IMG/VR virus record: IMGVR_UViG_3300045107_000294
Coordinates: 1-45,950 of that record
Length of the DNA stretch: 45,950 bases
From: a virus
Direction: 5' to 3' (one strand)
The notes under the pieces are model-generated. The model did not search any database and was not told the DNA's origin. It worked only from the letters and a program-made list of their open reading frames with translations. Of the stretch, positions 23,737-32,072 are shown piece after piece (position 1 is the stretch's first letter; each line of letters begins with the position of its first letter). The translations under genes and the position numbers were made by a program.

Positions 23737-25365
23737 TTACTGGCCCTTCGCCGCCGCGCGGCTCTGCGTGATCATGTCGTCGTAGTGCTTCACGCGATCC
23801 TTGAACGTCTTCTCGTCCACCGGCTCCTGACCCTGCGGACCGTGCGTGTCGATATACCGCTGGCGGGCCCGCGAATACACCTCGATGTTCGCTTGCGCCT
23901 CGCGCTGCTTCGCATGCTGGATCGCGGTCTGCGCGGCCGCGGACAGCGCCGCGGGGTTCTGCTGCTCGGACGGCTTCAGGCCGTTGACGATGCCGATGTA
24001 CTCCTGGTGAGCGTCGACGAACGCTCGGCGCTGTTCCTCGCTCATGGCCGCCGTCGGCGTGCCGGGGACGATCTTGAGCGCTGCGCCGATAGCGCCCACA
24101 GCCTGCCGGGACGCCTGTGTGCCCTCCCAGCTATTGCGCCGACTCTGCTGCTCCTGATACGCCTTGAGCCGATCCGCGTCGTTGATGCCCGGGTACGCCG
24201 AGATCTCCTCGAGCGACATGTTCATGAAATTCGGATCGGTGTGCAGCTTGAATAGCGCCCGCGGATCGCTCTTCGCCTGCTGCCGGCCCTGCAAAAGCAT
24301 CATGTGCAGCGACGTCGCGCGCTCCGGCTTGAGGTCGCCGCTACGCACGCCCGCGTCGAGATCCGCGTCGGACAGGTGACCCGACAGCAGCTTGCTCGTG
24401 TAGAGCAGGTCGCCGGCCTCGAACTTGAGCTGCTCGGCGGTCTTGCCCTCGCGCTTGTTCATCGCAACCAGCATGTTCTGTTCACGGATCTTCGTCGTCG
24501 CGTCCTGCATCAGCTTCTGGAACTCGGGCTCCGACAGGATCGGCGGCTCGTTCGGGTTCGAGACGTTGGCGATGTGCGCCTTGCGGAAATTCTCGAGCAG
24601 CCCGATCACGTCGCCATCCGGGCGCGCGAGCTCGCGATCGACCTGCGTCTGGAAGACCTGCGCTGTAATGGTCTTCAGCGCCGTCACGTGCATGGCCGCG
24701 GCTTCGGCCGGGCTATAGAGACCGGCGTTCACGCCGCCGTCAATCATGACAGACAGCTTCGCGTGCTCGTCCAGCGACGCTGCCTGGTCTTGCGGGTTAT
24801 CAGACCCCTGCAGAATGGCGACGCGGCTGGTCTGCCGCGCGACGCCTTCGTCATAGGTCTTGCGGTGCAACTGCTGCAGTTCCGTTGCCTGATCCCCGGA
24901 CAGCGCAGCCATGCCGGAGGCCAACCGCTTGTTGTACAGCTCGGTCAGCATCGGCACCGCAAGCGCCGGCGCGTTCTTCAGAACGGCATCTCGTACTGCA
25001 GAGTAGGTAGCTTGGAAGGTGGCGGGGTTGTTATTGGCTTCGACGCGGAGGCGCGCGGCCGCATCATCCGCTTGGGCTTCCGCTTGTACGAGGTACGCGC
25101 CGGTGGCGGCGTTGTTGAATGCGCGCCCGTAGGCGGTAAGGCGGACGAGCCCCTGTTTGTACTGCGGGTGGCCGGTTGCGCCGGCCGCAGCACCCGCGAG
25201 GGCGCCGGCCTGGGTCCCGAGCTTCTCTGCGACATCTCCCGTTACTCCTGCAAAGTCCTTGAACGTCTGGCTCAGCACCGCTGCGCGCGCGGCGGCACCA
25301 CTGCTCGGCAGGCTGGTGTCAACCTGCTCGGGGGCTTGCAACTGCCGATAGTCAATGCCGGCCAT
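23737..25365 (-). CDS. Internal virion protein, 542 residues
   Basis: Almost entirely alpha-helical and rich in Ala, Gln, Asp and Lys. The N-terminus (MAGIDYRQLQAPEQVDTSLPSSGAA) and the arrangement after a small gp14-like protein match the mid-sized internal core protein position (T7 gp15-like) in podoviruses. The body resembles long tetratricopeptide-like helix stacks (NPATFQATYSAVRDAVLKN..., LFKLHTDPNFMNMSLEEI). It lacks membrane segments. It probably travels in the head or tail and is released with the DNA. No enzymatic motif found. Confidence 0.75.
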   Translation of the reverse strand: MAGIDYRQLQAPEQVDTSLPSSGAAARAAVLSQTFKDFAGVTGDVAEKLGTQAGALAGAAAGATGHPQYKQGLVRLTAYGRAFNNAATGAYLVQAEAQADDAAARLRVEANNNPATFQATYSAVRDAVLKNAPALAVPMLTELYNKRLASGMAALSGDQATELQQLHRKTYDEGVARQTSRVAILQGSDNPQDQAASLDEHAKLSVMIDGGVNAGLYSPAEAAAMHVTALKTITAQVFQTQVDRELARPDGDVIGLLENFRKAHIANVSNPNEPPILSEPEFQKLMQDATTKIREQNMLVAMNKREGKTAEQLKFEAGDLLYTSKLLSGHLSDADLDAGVRSGDLKPERATSLHMMLLQGRQQAKSDPRALFKLHTDPNFMNMSLEEISAYPGINDADRLKAYQEQQSRRNSWEGTQASRQAVGAIGAALKIVPGTPTAAMSEEQRRAFVDAHQEYIGIVNGLKPSEQQNPAALSAAAQTAIQHAKQREAQANIEVYSRARQRYIDTHGPQGQEPVDEKTFKDRVKHYDDMITQSRAAAKGQ

Positions 25366-25368
25366 TGC

Positions 25369-25791
25369 TTAACGCCCGAAGAATTTGGCGGTGCCCTGCA
25401 GCACGTCGCCGATGGCTTGCGCGTTGCCTGCCTGCAGGGCGTTCTCGCCTTGCATGTCGAGCAGGGAGAGTTTGGCCGACGAGTCGGAGCGACTGACCAT
25501 GATGTCGTTCTGCGCCTCGTTGATCTGGCGCATTGCATTGGCGCCGAAACTGGTGCCGAGCCCCGTGCCGATCCCACCGAGGGTGCCAGCGTTCTGCGAT
25601 GCCAACGCCCGCAGCATTTTCTGCCGCATGTCGATCTGCTGCTGGGCCGCGCTGATAGATTCCTGCCGGGCCTTGGCCTTTGCCTCGTTGGCCGTAGCGA
25701 CGCCCTGCAGATGCGACTCGTATGCCGCGGCCCCGGTCGCGGCGACCGAAGCACCAATGGCGACCATCGTCGGGATAGAGATCGAACCCAT
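25369..25791 (-). CDS. Small internal virion protein (T7 gp14-like position)
   Basis: A 140-residue protein with an N-terminal hydrophobic helix (IPTMVAIGASVAATGAAAYES), followed by an Ala/Gln-rich coiled segment (NEAKAKARQESISAAQQQIDMRQKML) and a conserved glycine stretch (AGTLGGIGTGLGTSFGANAMRQ). This is the usual layout of the small core protein of T7-like virions, which inserts into the outer membrane on ejection. Its ATG overlaps the stop of the tail tubular B gene by one base. Confidence 0.8.
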   Translation of the reverse strand: MGSISIPTMVAIGASVAATGAAAYESHLQGVATANEAKAKARQESISAAQQQIDMRQKMLRALASQNAGTLGGIGTGLGTSFGANAMRQINEAQNDIMVSRSDSSAKLSLLDMQGENALQAGNAQAIGDVLQGTAKFFGR

Positions 25792-28394
25792 TACTGGTCA
25801 CTCGCTAGTTCGGTGTCGAGGTACATGAGATGGAACGGAAGCGGATCCACCTGCGTGAACGTGACGGTCTTGTTGTCCGCCTCGTCCCAGTTCGAGGAGT
25901 CTTCGACGGACAGCGTACCGCTGAACGGCGCGGGCGCGGAGTCGAAGTTGATCGTATCTATCGTCGCGGTCGGCAGGATCTCGGCACTCTCGCCGTTGCT
26001 GTTGTACAGCAAGCCAAGGGTGTTCAACACCTTCGCGCGGATCTTTCGGATGCGACGCTTCTGCGCCAAATTTGAGCCCGACGGCCACCGTACCGTTTGC
26101 ACCGGCATCGGCGTGACTTTCGGGTTATAGTTCAACCCGATCTCGTAGGTCGTCGCATTGTAAGCGCGGCCGTCGAGCGTCAGCGAAACGGTGCCGTTAA
26201 CCGGGACGACGTCATCGAGGATGATGCCGCCGTCGACGCGCACCCGACACGTCAGTCCGTTCAGCCAGCTCAGACCCGAGACCGTGTTGACCGTGCCGCC
26301 GGGCGTGACCACGCCCGTGCCGCAGTCCGTAAACGTGCCTTCGGTGGCCTGCTCAAGAATCAATGCGGAAGCACCGCTGCCGAGCGTACGCTGCACGAGG
26401 AAGAACACGTTCTCGACGATCGCGCAGACATTCATGAACTTGCCGCTCGTCTGCCACAACGTCCAGCCCGAGACGTTGGCCTCCTTACGCGTGTTGAACA
26501 CACCGCAAGTGCCGTCCGGCAACGGGTTCGGGTTCACGGGGTCATTTACCCGCCCGTTTACACCGTTGCACACGAAGACGAGGTTGATCTCCTCAAGCGT
26601 CGAGCCGTTCCACGACGCCATGTCCTGCACGTTGTAGACGAGGTTGCCCGCAAAGGACGAGAGACCGAGGGAGTTGAATTGGTCCTGCGTGTAGTCGAAC
26701 TGAAAATCGCGGATCGAATTCTTGTTCCGCTGCACGAAGACGATGTTGCCGTCAATCATGACAGGCTTGATCTTCGCGGTGCCGTACTGGGTCTGGTTGA
26801 TCGGCGCGCTGGCTGGCGTGATCGGCTGCTGGTTTTCGTTCGGGAAGCGGAATTCGCCGCCCGTGGTGAACAGGCACAGCGAACGCCCAGGGAAAAGCGC
26901 GGTGATCGCGTTCAGCGCCACGCCATTGAGCGTGACAAAGATCGCCTGGTCGTCGAGACCCTGATCGGTCGCGAAGTTCAGGATATCGTCGACCCAGCTT
27001 CCGATGACGCTTTCCGGGAGCGACTTGAGACCGGCAAAGTACATGCGGCCTTGGAAAAACGTCACGACGCTCGGGTAACCGCGCGTTGCGCTCCACGCCG
27101 GTTCCTGCCGCGAGACACCCGTCTGCGTGCTCACCGCGGTGGCAGTAGCCGAGGAACTCAACGAGGTGATCGAGATGACGCCCATCGGGCCGGCGGCATC
27201 GTTGGCGAACGTCAGCGTGTAGGTGTACGTGCCATTGCTTGTGCAGCTTACACCGGTGAAACCGTTGACCACCCACAACGCCTGCACCGCCTTCGCGATC
27301 GCGTTGGCGGTGGTCTGATTGTCGCCCGCGTACGTGATCGGCCCGGTCGTGTCGGTCAGGATCGTGAGCGTGAACGTGTCGCCCGGGTTCCAATCGCTCG
27401 TGAACGTCAGCGTCTGGATCTCCGACGTTGGCGTCGGGCTGGCCGAATCAGCAAAGTCCACCTTCGGGATGTTTGCAAAAGTAGGCAGGTACGTTTGAAA
27501 ATTGTAATAGCTGGCGTTTGCAACCCCCGTCGCCAGCGGCGACGACAGCCGGATCAGGAACTGCGGCGCATAGTTCGCGTGCACAATCATCATGGACTCG
27601 GCGGTCGAAGCCGCATCGAGCGCCGCGAGATCGCCGGTCGCATACGGCAGCGCCACGTAGTCGACGACCGCGCCGTTCGATGTGATGATGGCCGAATGAT
27701 CCGACAGCACAGCTACATACTGCTCGCCGGTGGACACCTCGAACGGCAGTAGGCGGCCGGCCGAGAGGCGGCCCGTGTCACCCCAGATGACAAAGTCGGA
27801 AAACGACACTTCCGACGCCAGCGCCGTGCCGCCGATCTTCGCCACGCGCCAGTACCGCGCAGCCGTGTACGTCGCCGGGTAGGTAACACCGGCGGTACGG
27901 CGGTACGTGTACGGCGCCGTGCTGTCGAGCTGAGGGAACGCGGTGCCCAGCGTCGTCCAATTTGTATTGTCGTTGCTATACTGGATTTGAAACTGGGTGC
28001 TCGAGCCGCTGGCGAGCGTGATGTTCAGGCAGTCGGCAAACAGAACGTTCTGGACGCTGCCAAGATCCACGGACACGAGCACCCACGGGTTCGTGGTATT
28101 CGGCGGCGTGGTGGTTGTGAACGTGTTGGTCTGGCTGTTGGTGCCAAGGCCCACCGTCGACACGGGCCCGTTCGGCAGCGCGTAGGTGCCGGTGAGGATT
28201 TGGATCTGGTTCGGGCACACCAGCTTCTGCACCAGCCCGCGGCGGCGCTGCACGCCGCCGAGATGGATCATCTCGACGTTCGTGCCCTCGAGCATGCTCG
28301 AGATGTACGCGTTCGTGTCGACGCGACCCTGCGCCCGCTGATCCAGAACTCCCGAGAGGAAGTTGTTCTGGATACTGTGGGTCTTGATCTCCAC
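25791..28394 (-). CDS. Tail tubular protein B-like nozzle protein
   Basis: An 867-residue protein beginning with IQNNFLSGVLDQRAQGRVD, then NAYISSMLEGTNVEMIHLGGVQRRRGL, the standard N-terminal signature of podovirus nozzle and stabilisation proteins (T7 gp12-like). Later segments (FFQGRMYFAG, LGLSSFAGNLVYNVQDMASW, VYQRTLGSGASALILE-like) fit the same family. It includes inserted Ig- or discoidin-like beta regions (residues ~100-200 with SVDLGSVQNVLFADCLNI), longer than T7 gp12. It starts with GTG at the TAGTG junction with tail tubular A. It should form the tail end through which DNA passes. Confidence 0.85.
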   Translation of the reverse strand: MEIKTHSIQNNFLSGVLDQRAQGRVDTNAYISSMLEGTNVEMIHLGGVQRRRGLVQKLVCPNQIQILTGTYALPNGPVSTVGLGTNSQTNTFTTTTPPNTTNPWVLVSVDLGSVQNVLFADCLNITLASGSSTQFQIQYSNDNTNWTTLGTAFPQLDSTAPYTYRRTAGVTYPATYTAARYWRVAKIGGTALASEVSFSDFVIWGDTGRLSAGRLLPFEVSTGEQYVAVLSDHSAIITSNGAVVDYVALPYATGDLAALDAASTAESMMIVHANYAPQFLIRLSSPLATGVANASYYNFQTYLPTFANIPKVDFADSASPTPTSEIQTLTFTSDWNPGDTFTLTILTDTTGPITYAGDNQTTANAIAKAVQALWVVNGFTGVSCTSNGTYTYTLTFANDAAGPMGVISITSLSSSATATAVSTQTGVSRQEPAWSATRGYPSVVTFFQGRMYFAGLKSLPESVIGSWVDDILNFATDQGLDDQAIFVTLNGVALNAITALFPGRSLCLFTTGGEFRFPNENQQPITPASAPINQTQYGTAKIKPVMIDGNIVFVQRNKNSIRDFQFDYTQDQFNSLGLSSFAGNLVYNVQDMASWNGSTLEEINLVFVCNGVNGRVNDPVNPNPLPDGTCGVFNTRKEANVSGWTLWQTSGKFMNVCAIVENVFFLVQRTLGSGASALILEQATEGTFTDCGTGVVTPGGTVNTVSGLSWLNGLTCRVRVDGGIILDDVVPVNGTVSLTLDGRAYNATTYEIGLNYNPKVTPMPVQTVRWPSGSNLAQKRRIRKIRAKVLNTLGLLYNSNGESAEILPTATIDTINFDSAPAPFSGTLSVEDSSNWDEADNKTVTFTQVDPLPFHLMYLDTELASDQ

Positions 28395-29008
28395 TACCGG
28401 ACCTGCACGAACTGATTGTGCGCGATCGGCCGGTTCGGCCGGCCCTGCGCATCGGCGTGCATCGCGCGATTACGCTGAAGGGTGTACTTCGTTTGCATGG
28501 CCGAGGCCGCAGAATCGCTTTCCGAGATCGGCTTGATCATGTCCTTCGCGAGCGCGTACGTAACGAGCAAGCTGAAGTACGACGGCACGGTCGACGGATC
28601 CGGCTTGAACATGTAGTCGAACGTGAGGTACGCGTTTGACGCGTTCACCGGACCGGGGTTCGACGTGATGTTGGTGTAGATCACGTCCGAGTAGATCTCG
28701 TACGTGCGGTCTGGGCCAACGCCCCAGAAACCGATCGGCAAGAGCATGTCGGTCGGGAGTTGAAAGCAATACTGCCACTCGTTCGGCGGTGTAGCGTTGA
28801 TCTGCGCGAGCTGCGCTTTCTTGCACGCGAATCGCCAGCGGTTGCTCTGCAGCTCATTCTCATAGACCATGTCGAACAGAGCCGCACCGACAGCGGCGCC
28901 GTAGCGCGCATCGGTGAGGCTGTTCATCGGTTTCTCGCCGCAGAGCACCAGCGCAGCCGAGATCATGCTCAGCTTCGTCTGGTTAACAATGGGGGCTGCA
29001 GCAGTCAT
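28394..29008 (-). CDS. Tail tubular protein A-like (gatekeeper/adaptor)
   Basis: A 204-residue protein with the T7 gp11-like order: helical NQTKLSMISAALVLCGEKPMNSL, YGAAVGAALFDMVYENELQSNRWRFACKKAQL, then WQYCFQLPTDMLLPIGFW, ANAYLTFDYMFKPDPSTVPSYF and a final helix. It forms the ring between portal and nozzle. In this genome it is separated from the head genes by the glycosyltransferase cluster, rather than directly following the capsid region as in T7. Confidence 0.85.
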   Translation of the reverse strand: MTAAAPIVNQTKLSMISAALVLCGEKPMNSLTDARYGAAVGAALFDMVYENELQSNRWRFACKKAQLAQINATPPNEWQYCFQLPTDMLLPIGFWGVGPDRTYEIYSDVIYTNITSNPGPVNASNAYLTFDYMFKPDPSTVPSYFSLLVTYALAKDMIKPISESDSAASAMQTKYTLQRNRAMHADAQGRPNRPIAHNQFVQVR

Positions 29009-29011
29009 GGG

Positions 29012-29629
29012 CTACCTATACAGATTGGTGAACGGCGCCGCCTGCCAGGGCCGGGGCTGGCCGTGGAAACATACGACGCGGGCGTCGGGCGGCACTCCAT
29101 GCTGGCAGTGCACTTTGTACGATACCACCTGGCCGGGGAGCACATCCTGCCAACGCTTCGCCGTCTTCAGCCAAAAACGCTCGAACAGGAACTGGTCGCC
29201 GCCGCGGTGGAATGTCATCGCGAACTCCGGATTCGCGGTGAAATAGTCCCACACGGGCTTGCGTGCCGCGGCAGGCAGGTAGATCAGGCCGCCGCCGAGA
29301 CCTTCGCGCAACTTTTTTCCGTCGCGATAGAAGTCGCGCAGCAGCGTCAAGTCCGTCACGCCCTCGAAGTCATCAAGCGGACCGACGATCACAGTGTCGA
29401 GGTCCATGAAAAGGAAGTCGCCCGGCAACGCCGGATCGAACAACTCCATCTTCGACCACCAGCCGGGCCAGTTGCGTTTCAACGGCCGGCAGTCGACGCC
29501 CTCGACGGGCACGTTGGTCAGGCACTCGAAGCTGGCCAGCGGGGCCCAGCGCGCGACCTGCTCTTGCAACGCGCGAACGTGCACCGGGGCAAAGTCGCCG
29601 CCCGACTTGAGGACGGTGACTATGCGCAT
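29012..29629 (-). CDS. DxD glycosyltransferase (GT-A fold), copy 2
   Basis: A 205-residue protein beginning MRIVTVLKSGGDF. The centre reads NWPGWWSKMELFDP...LFMDLDTVIVG, with D76-x-D78 as the metal- and UDP-binding DxD motif, and a C-terminal VVCFHGQPRPWQ, as in GT8/GT32-like transferases. It is clearly paralogous to the protein at 30864-31547. The acceptor is unknown. It overlaps the start region of the gene upstream by 10 bases, so it is co-translated with the GT2, methyltransferase and first DxD gene, in the late block between capsid and tail tubes. Virion or surface-glycan modification are the plausible roles. Confidence 0.82.
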   Translation of the reverse strand: MRIVTVLKSGGDFAPVHVRALQEQVARWAPLASFECLTNVPVEGVDCRPLKRNWPGWWSKMELFDPALPGDFLFMDLDTVIVGPLDDFEGVTDLTLLRDFYRDGKKLREGLGGGLIYLPAAARKPVWDYFTANPEFAMTFHRGGDQFLFERFWLKTAKRWQDVLPGQVVSYKVHCQHGVPPDARVVCFHGQPRPWQAAPFTNLYR

Positions 29630-30336
29630 TGCTGGAACTCCGGCAGGTGGCCCCATTTCTGACGCAGCAGGGCCACGTTGTCTCGGCGCGTCGTCCACCC
29701 ATGCCGGGTGACGTAGTGCCACACGGTAACTGGGGCGAACTTGAAGTTCACGTCGCCAAGCGCGTGCAGGCGCCACAACCAGTCGTTGTCGTCGCAGCCA
29801 GCCCCGGCCCGGTACTCTTCGTCGAACCCGCCAGCGCGCTCAAACAGCTCGCGGTGGAACATGACGCAGAAATGCAGCGTCGTGCCGGTCGGGATCGGCT
29901 GGCGCCCGCCAGTCGGGGCGCGGGGCGCCTCAGGGCCGGCGATCCAGTCGCCGCCGGTGCGCTCGAACAGACCGACTCGCTGAGCGGCGTTGCGGCAGCC
30001 CGCCATCACGTAGTCGTTCGGGCCAGTCAGCATCTCAAGCATCGCCTGCAGCACTGGCTCCCGGTGCTCGATCTCCGGATTGGTCAGGACGATTACGTCA
30101 CGCGTAGACGCGCGGATCGCCCGGTTGATCGGGACGCACGGATTCAACGCTTGCGTCTTCACCGGCAGCTTCGTCAGGATGCAGTTCCGCGGCAAGCGCC
30201 CTGGAGGCTGCGTCGAGCCGTCGTCGCAGATCGAAAACTCGAGGTCCGCGCCGGGGTACGCTTTCGCGTACGACGCAAGCGAGCGCTCGAGTTCGCGCGG
30301 CCGGTTCCAATACGGCATGCAGATCGACAGCTTCAC
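29620..30336 (-). CDS. GT2-family glycosyltransferase
   Basis: A 238-residue protein with GTG start at a GTGA overlap with the methyltransferase stop. It starts KLSICMPYWNRPRELERSLASY, then ISICDD-like FSICDDGST (D38, D39), NRAIRASTRDVIVLTNPEIEHR and FDEEYRAGAGCDDNDWLWRLHALG, giving the canonical order of GT-A GT2 enzymes: the first Asp for UDP, and the ED/DDxxWxxR motif for acceptor and catalytic base. The MAGCRNAA...HFCVMFHRELFERAGGFDE segment is typical of GT27/GT2 galactosyltransferase-C-like domains. Donor and acceptor unknown. Confidence 0.87.
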   Translation of the reverse strand: MKLSICMPYWNRPRELERSLASYAKAYPGADLEFSICDDGSTQPPGRLPRNCILTKLPVKTQALNPCVPINRAIRASTRDVIVLTNPEIEHREPVLQAMLEMLTGPNDYVMAGCRNAAQRVGLFERTGGDWIAGPEAPRAPTGGRQPIPTGTTLHFCVMFHRELFERAGGFDEEYRAGAGCDDNDWLWRLHALGDVNFKFAPVTVWHYVTRHGWTTRRDNVALLRQKWGHLPEFQQCA

Positions 30337-30854
30337 GCGCGGGTCCAGAGCGCAAAGAACTGGTTCACGCCGGCCGGCTCGATCTTCCAGTCCGGAAAGT
30401 CCGCTGGCGTCCACCCGCTGCGGTGCCGCTGCCAATACTCGCCGCCCAGGCCCCACGCATCGCCTTCCTGAGGCAGAAACCCGTTCGGCGTAAACACAAC
30501 GACTTGCTTCGGGCCGAGTGCCTGCGCCATGCTGAGCACCAGCCCGCCGCCGGGACGCGTCATGTGCTCGATCACGTCGAGCAGGTAGACCGCGTCGAAC
30601 TGACCGAGGTCGAGCGAGCTCAGCGCGTCAAACGCCGTTTTCCGCAGCACTTCGTAGCCGGCCTGCTCGAGTCGGTCCGCGTAAGGCGCGAACGGCTCCA
30701 CGCACACATGCCGCTCGGGGCGATACCACGGCATCGGCCGTAGACCCGCGCCAATGTCGAGTACCCGCCGGCCAGGGATCAAGCCCGCGGGCGGCGGCAG
30801 CCCAGATGCGACCAACCCGTTCTCGAGCGTCGCGACCCCGTTTGGTAGAGTCAT
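30333..30854 (-). CDS. Class I SAM-dependent methyltransferase
   Basis: 173 residues. Motif I is VLDIGAGLRP (residues 31-40), motif II falls at HVCVEPFAP, and YLLDVIEHM matches the acidic post-motif seen in small-molecule or sugar methyltransferases of the Methyltransf_11 or 23 type. It is embedded between glycosyltransferase genes, which suggests O-methylation of a sugar or an acceptor, but a nucleic-acid or protein target is not excluded. The N-terminus is short (about 25 residues before motif I), so it has no added recognition domain. Confidence 0.83.
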   Translation of the reverse strand: MTLPNGVATLENGLVASGLPPPAGLIPGRRVLDIGAGLRPMPWYRPERHVCVEPFAPYADRLEQAGYEVLRKTAFDALSSLDLGQFDAVYLLDVIEHMTRPGGGLVLSMAQALGPKQVVVFTPNGFLPQEGDAWGLGGEYWQRHRSGWTPADFPDWKIEPAGVNQFFALWTRA

Positions 30855-30863
30855 CCCCTTCTC

Positions 30864-31547
30864 CTACTCGTACAGACCCATCAGCTTGAAAACGGGCAAC
30901 GTCCACGGGCGCCACGGCTGGTAGCAGAGGAACACCCGAGTCTCCTGCGGGATATCCGCAACCCGCAGCGGCCACAACGAGCGGCGCCACGGCGCGCTCG
31001 CCATCTTCAATTGCGGCGCCAGCAGCGCGATGTTGAAGACCTGACCGGGGAACAGCTCCTCCCAGCACTGCTCGGCAGTGACCACCGAAGCAATAAAGCC
31101 GCCGTCGCCAAAACGATGCTTCACCTCGGCGTTCTCGCGCGCGAACCGGTGCATGTGCCCGGCCGGATCGCGAATCCACTCCGCCCAGATCTTTGCCCGT
31201 GTTGCCGCCGGGTAGAACGCCAGGGCGTTCGACTGCCCGCGTTGCGTCGTGTAAGCGGTAACGCTGAGAATATCGCTCAGCGGCCCGAGGAACACGTTGT
31301 CAAGGTCGGTACACAGCAAGTCGCCTTCGATGTCCGGGCGGAAGAGCTCCATCTTGCTCCACCATCCCGGCCAATTGTACCGGGAGGGGATGCGGGGCAC
31401 CCCGGGGACCTCGACGTCCGAGAGACACTCAAACCGTGCCTCCGGCGCCCAGCGCGCAGCCTGCCGCTGCAACGCCTGCGCATGGCGCGGCTGAAATTCG
31501 CCGCCGCTGCGCAGCACGGCGACGACCCTTCTCCCTTCGGCCGCCAT
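30864..31547 (-). CDS. DxD glycosyltransferase (GT-A fold), copy 1
   Basis: A 227-residue paralogue of the protein at 29012-29629. Shared blocks are VLRSGGEFQPRHAQALQ, RWAPEARFECLSDVE, NWPGWWSKMELFRP, LCTDLDNVFLGP (D81, D83) and a C-terminal VFLCYQPWRPW. The middle differs more, so acceptor choice may have changed. The gene opens the four-gene transferase/methyltransferase run and is 9 bases upstream of the methyltransferase. Family-level function (retaining or inverting transfer from a nucleotide sugar) is secure; donor and target are unknown. Confidence 0.82.
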   Translation of the reverse strand: MAAEGRRVVAVLRSGGEFQPRHAQALQRQAARWAPEARFECLSDVEVPGVPRIPSRYNWPGWWSKMELFRPDIEGDLLCTDLDNVFLGPLSDILSVTAYTTQRGQSNALAFYPAATRAKIWAEWIRDPAGHMHRFARENAEVKHRFGDGGFIASVVTAEQCWEELFPGQVFNIALLAPQLKMASAPWRRSLWPLRVADIPQETRVFLCYQPWRPWTLPVFKLMGLYE

Positions 31548-31550
31548 CGG

Positions 31551-31853
31551 CTAGAAGCCGACCCACTTCCCGTTGGCGCGCAGCTTGCGCACGCCGGGGA
31601 TGGCCGTTACGTCGACCTGCGCGTCCTGCCAATCGTTCGAGCCCTGCGGCGACTTGCGCAGCCACGACGGCAACGCCGCGCCGTTCGACTCGTTGAACAG
31701 CCGCTTGATGGTCACCAGGAATCCGCACTGTGCCTGCTTCGGCGTAGTTGCGCCGGCGCCCTGCGTCGAGCCCTGGCCGCGGCCAGCACGCGCGTAGACG
31801 TTGATGACCTCGGGGAACTTGGAGGCTTTCTTCACACTGATCCAGGTAGCCAT
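31551..31853 (-). CDS. Hypothetical protein, 100 residues
   Basis: It begins MATWISVKKASKFPEVINVYARA, then a Gly/Gln/Thr-rich stretch, a CGFLVTIKRLFNESNGAALPSWL block and a C-terminal beta-like VRKLRANGKWVGF. Not recognised. Position between capsid-proximal small genes and the transferases allows a structural or accessory role only as a guess. Confidence 0.65.
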   Translation of the reverse strand: MATWISVKKASKFPEVINVYARAGRGQGSTQGAGATTPKQAQCGFLVTIKRLFNESNGAALPSWLRKSPQGSNDWQDAQVDVTAIPGVRKLRANGKWVGF

Positions 31854-31862
31854 GATGTCCCC

Positions 31863-32072
31863 TTAGGACAGGGTCGAGAGCACGGTCGCCGCCGTGATAC
31901 GGCCGACCATCAGGTAGTGGAGCACGAGCTCGCGCTGCGCCTGGTCAAGCGCCGCCGCGATCGCCGGGGCGTGCGCTTTACCGCCGGCGCTCGCAAGCGT
32001 CGCCGTGAGGTTAGTCACGATCGTTGCGAGGCGCGCGCCTTCGGAATCGCGCGGGTTGGCAGTCACAGTCAT
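31863..32072 (-). CDS. MTVT-family small protein, 69 residues
   Basis: Starts MTVTANPRDSEGARLATIV and ends in a helix-turn HYLMVGRITAATVLSTLS. It contains one copy of the module that occurs twice in the 166-residue protein at 13267-13767 and once in 32936-33190. It overlaps the stop of the DUF115-like gene by four bases. No function known; see the finding on this family. Confidence 0.72.
   Translation of the reverse strand: MTVTANPRDSEGARLATIVTNLTATLASAGGKAHAPAIAAALDQAQRELVLHYLMVGRITAATVLSTLS

Noticed and set aside
20751-23771. A 1006-residue open frame on the plus strand opposite the ejection-protein genes.
   Set aside because: It is the mirror of high third-position GC in the real leftward genes; it has Arg/Leu/Val/Asp-biased composition, no domain, and spans two genes.
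26097-27752. A 551-residue plus-strand frame opposite tail tubular protein B.
   Set aside because: Antisense shadow with very Arg-rich sequence and no family resemblance, while the minus strand encodes a clear nozzle protein.
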